Assembly: GCF_012844305.1 (NCBI RefSeq)
Contig: NZ_JABANE010000097.1
Location: 1 to 32,569, forward strand
Length of the DNA stretch: 32,569 bases
Source of the DNA: Flammeovirga aprica JL-4
GTDB lineage: Bacteria > Bacteroidota > Bacteroidia > Cytophagales > Flammeovirgaceae
Direction: 5' to 3'
The notes under the pieces were generated by a model that made no database searches, had not been told where the DNA came from, and worked only from the letters and a program-made list of their open reading frames with translations. Numbering within the stretch: position 1 is the stretch's first letter; each line of letters starts with the position of its first letter. Shown in pieces: positions 32,453 through 32,569 of the stretch. Made by a program: the position numbers and the translations under genes.

Positions 32453-32569
32453 CTACCCGATGATTTTTAGATAGTTCATCCTAAAATGAGAAATCATATT
32501 TGTAAAGTCTTTGAAATCAACACTTTTAATCATCTCTCTCACTTTATTAAGTCCTCTTCTGAATACACT
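32453..32569 (-). CDS. partial gene: C-terminal end of an unidentified protein
   Basis: An open frame enters from the right edge of the window and ends at TAG (32453-32455). The last 38 residues are basic and helical in look (RGLNKVREMIKSVDFKDFTN, then MISHFRMNYLKIIG). The gene is cut by the window. The composition and the neighbouring repeats make the end of a transposase possible, but no motif proves it. It might also be a chance frame. Confidence 0.35.
   Translation of the reverse strand, partial: SVFRRGLNKVREMIKSVDFKDFTNMISHFRMNYLKIIG

Overview
The window looks like a chromosomal segment of a marine, AT-rich Bacteroidota, most likely a Flammeovirga-like member of the Cytophagales. The evidence is type IX secretion sorting tails, a hybrid two-component regulator, a GH86 agarase/porphyranase, many lipoproteins, promoters of the TAnnTTTG type and very few Shine-Dalgarno sequences. 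The genus is inferred from protein style, not proven. No rRNA, tRNA or CRISPR array was seen.

Positions 1-7303 (all minus strand): a small lipoprotein, a secreted PQQ-type beta-propeller protein, a MORN/YwqK repeat protein, a Cof-type HAD phosphatase, and a translationally coupled pair made of a discoidin-type secreted protein and a polytopic GT-C-like membrane protein. Positions 7715-12376: a BspA-like leucine-rich repeat protein, an unknown secreted protein, an SPFH/band-7 membrane protein, a secreted coiled-coil protein (minus strand) and a DUF3817 membrane protein.

Positions 12911-23673 hold a two-gene polysaccharide module: a 2057-residue secreted GH86 enzyme with two CBM6-like domains, about ten Ig-like domains and a T9SS tail, preceded by a 1384-residue hybrid two-component system that probably senses the breakdown product and switches the enzyme on. 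No SusC/SusD pair is present. Positions 24008-27890: two lipoproteins flanking an unusual Asp/His-rich T9SS protein.

Positions 27900-32150 are different. Four genes or fewer sit in a dense field of short palindromes: an HU-like/DUF4469 protein, a REP-associated tyrosine transposase (RAYT) and a YhcG-type PDDEXK nuclease. The RAYT is bracketed symmetrically by composite palindromic units: an outer P1 hairpin, a spacer of exactly 7 nt whose sequence varies, and an inner P2 hairpin. Two P1 subfamilies differ by compensatory changes. A second class of repeat has a GTAG tetranucleotide followed by a hairpin of exactly 21 nt whose sequence differs between copies. A third palindrome family has a copy in frame inside the nuclease gene. 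This REP/RAYT field is the most interesting part of the window. Two longer imperfect palindromes with a related core (about 4.4 kb and 12.7 kb) look like a separate MITE-like family. The right edge cuts into the 3' end of another minus-strand gene.
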